Positions 62,672-64,000 of a DNA stretch of 64,000 bases are shown piece by piece. Source of the DNA: a bacterium (lineage in GTDB: Bacteria > Myxococcota_A > Bradymonadia > UBA7976 > UBA1532). The DNA lies in NCBI GenBank assembly GCA_030427205.1, contig JAUHXC010000008.1, forward strand, positions 62,001 through 126,000, written 5' to 3'. Position 1 is the stretch's first letter, and the number at the start of each line of letters is the position of its first letter. The position numbers and the translations under genes are program-made. Below the pieces are notes generated by a model, which was not told the origin of the DNA, did no database searches, and saw only the letters and a list, made by a program, of their open reading frames with translations.

Positions 62672-64000
62672 ATGCGCAGAGTCGCCCCACGGCTGGGTCC
62701 GTTCGAACTGCTGGCCCCCATCGGCCGCGGCGCCGGCGGCGAGGTCTGGCGGGCGTGGCACCGCGGCTCGCGGGTGGCCTTGGCGGTGAAGCTGCTGCAC
62801 GCCACCCGCGACGACGACGATCTGCGGGCCATGGGCCGCGAGCTGCGCGCCGTCGCCCGCATGGATCACCCGGGCATCGTGCGGGTGCACGATCACGGGC
62901 AGCTCGATCGTTCGACGGCCGAGGCGCTGGGCATGAGCGCCGGCACCCCCTACATCGTGATGGACTTCGCCGGGCCCAAGACGATGCGCAGCCACCTCGG
63001 TGAGCGGCCGTGGCCCGCGCTGCGCGCCGATCTGCTCGCCTTGCTCGACGCGCTGGGCCACGCCCACGCGCGGGGGGTCATCCACCGCGACCTCAAGCCG
63101 GACAACGTGCTCATGGGCCCGCAGGGGCCGGTGCTGACCGACTTCGGCGTCGCGCTGGCCACCGAGCAGGTCGACAACGACGACGGCTCGACGGGCACGC
63201 CCAACTACATGGCGCCGGAGCAGGTGCGCGGCGAACAGTGGGCCATCGCGCCGGCGACCGACCTGTACGCGGTGGGCTGTCTGGCATATGCGCTGGCGAC
63301 GGGCCGCCCGCCGTTCGCCGGCCGCGGCTCCATCGGCGCGATGCAGGGCCACCTCCGGGAGACGCCGGTCGGTCTGGGCGCGCCGTGGCCGCCGGCCTTC
63401 GACGCGTGGGTCGCGCGGCTGCTCGCGAAGGCGCCCGAAGACCGCTTCGCCTTCGCGGCCGAGGCGGCCTTCGCCCTGGCGGCCATCCCCGATGATCGGG
63501 ACGCGGCAGACCGCGCGCCGGCGACGCTGCAGGCCCGCCCGCTGACGCCCCTGCCCGACTGGCGTCGACCCGAGCCGCCGCGCCCTCTTCGCCTGGCGGG
63601 CGTGCACCGCTCGCTGGCCGACCTGCGCCAGATCGATCCGGTGGGCCGTGAGCCGCTGCAGTCGACGCTGTGGAGCATCCTGGCGCGGGTCGTGCGCCGC
63701 CGCCGCCCGGAGGTCGTCGTGCTCGACGGCGCCACCGGACGCGGCACGGGCCATCTGGCGCGCTGGCTGGCGCGACGGGCCCACGAGCTGGGCATCGCCG
63801 AGGGTCTGCTGGCCCGCCCCGACCCGGACGAGACCGACGCCGCGCTGCCGGACATGCTGGCCCGCGCTCTGCGACTCTCGGGCCTGAGCGGACCCACGGC
63901 CGTCGAGCAGGCGGCCCGGGCGTTGGCCCTGCCGTCACATGATCGCGCGGCGCTGATCGCCGCGGCGGCCGCGAACCCCGACTGGCGGGTCGATGGGCAC
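62672..64000 (+). CDS. Ser/Thr protein kinase, N-terminal 443 codons (partial)
   Basis: An open frame runs from ATG 62672 past the window edge. It opens with RLGPFELLAPIGRGAGGEVW and contains a complete Hanks kinase: Lys40, IHRDLKPDN with Asp140, DFG with Asp157, GTPNYMAPEQ and DLYAVGCLAYALATG. After a Pro-rich linker (about 285-310) a second domain starts, with VVLDGATGRGTGHLARW near 349-365. This aligns with the AAA Walker A of the paralogue at 14127, but the Lys and Ser/Thr are missing. So it is a PknK-like kinase-AAA protein whose ATPase half may be inactive. Its end and any TPR part lie outside the window. Confidence 0.9.
   Translation, partial: MRRVAPRLGPFELLAPIGRGAGGEVWRAWHRGSRVALAVKLLHATRDDDDLRAMGRELRAVARMDHPGIVRVHDHGQLDRSTAEALGMSAGTPYIVMDFAGPKTMRSHLGERPWPALRADLLALLDALGHAHARGVIHRDLKPDNVLMGPQGPVLTDFGVALATEQVDNDDGSTGTPNYMAPEQVRGEQWAIAPATDLYAVGCLAYALATGRPPFAGRGSIGAMQGHLRETPVGLGAPWPPAFDAWVARLLAKAPEDRFAFAAEAAFALAAIPDDRDAADRAPATLQARPLTPLPDWRRPEPPRPLRLAGVHRSLADLRQIDPVGREPLQSTLWSILARVVRRRRPEVVVLDGATGRGTGHLARWLARRAHELGIAEGLLARPDPDETDAALPDMLARALRLSGLSGPTAVEQAARALALPSHDRAALIAAAAANPDWRVDGH

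Overview
The window is very GC-rich (third codon positions almost all G or C), densely coded on both strands, and shows the gene style of a myxobacterium-like bacterium (Myxococcota or a related delta-proteobacterial lineage). The grounds are three Hanks-type Ser/Thr kinases fused to sensor or AAA/TPR modules, a giant propeller hybrid histidine kinase, many lipoproteins with Pro-Glu-Pro linkers and MopE-like acidic Cys motifs, a DUF1592/DUF1552 lipoprotein pair, and ATGA/GTGA stop-start overlaps in most operons. The species cannot be named from the sequence. No tRNA, rRNA, CRISPR array, insertion sequence or phage gene was recognised.

Layout. 1-3.3 kb: end of an upstream gene, a propeller protein and a helical lipoprotein. 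3.3-8.5 kb: a SpoIID/LytB-type protein, then a divergent HEAT-like lipoprotein coupled to a class-V aminotransferase. 8.5-11.7 kb: a polyamine operon (ornithine decarboxylase family, deoxyhypusine-synthase-like enzyme, agmatinase family). 12.1-13.9 kb: a propeller plus two-haem cytochrome lipoprotein. 14.1-17.6 kb: kinase-AAA-TPR protein. 17.7-28.9 kb: PEP-linker lipoproteins, an alpha/beta hydrolase, a membrane sulfatase-fold enzyme, GNAT, TrmI, CutA, a VOC protein and a small membrane protein. 29.1-32.4 kb: pheS-pheT of the archaeal/eukaryotic type, with a zinc-ribbon inserted in PheT. 32.5-41.3 kb: a 1387-residue hybrid histidine kinase divergent from a 1470-residue Ser/Thr kinase with FG-GAP-like repeats. 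41.3-45.1 kb: secreted proteins, a LysR regulator and ndk. 45.2-49.1 kb: an ECF sigma factor - zinc-finger anti-sigma - caspase-like protease - acidic lipoprotein operon. 49.3-53.3 kb: a TPR protein, an unrecognised protein, a probably frameshifted gene and a low-GC polysaccharide deacetylase. 53.3-57.1 kb: the DUF1592-DUF1552 operon, whose cytochrome-like lipoprotein carries a novel-looking Cys-rich insertion. 57.3-64 kb: cupin, endonuclease V-like protein, an EAD-like/trypsin protease coupled to a large membrane protein, a ferritin-like diiron protein and the first 443 codons of another Ser/Thr kinase.

Two systems stand out. (1) The same bipartite sequence (TTGCCATC-N12-GGTGTCCCAC, read on the minus strand) lies upstream of the ECF sigma operon and of the DUF1592-DUF1552 operon 8 kb away, which predicts one regulon joining a caspase-like protease to a cell-surface cytochrome-like apparatus. 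(2) A membrane protein with a long cytoplasmic helical region is translationally coupled to a trypsin-like protease with an N-terminal effector-associated-type helical domain, the architecture of bacterial conflict/death systems. Both functional readings are inferences from sequence alone.
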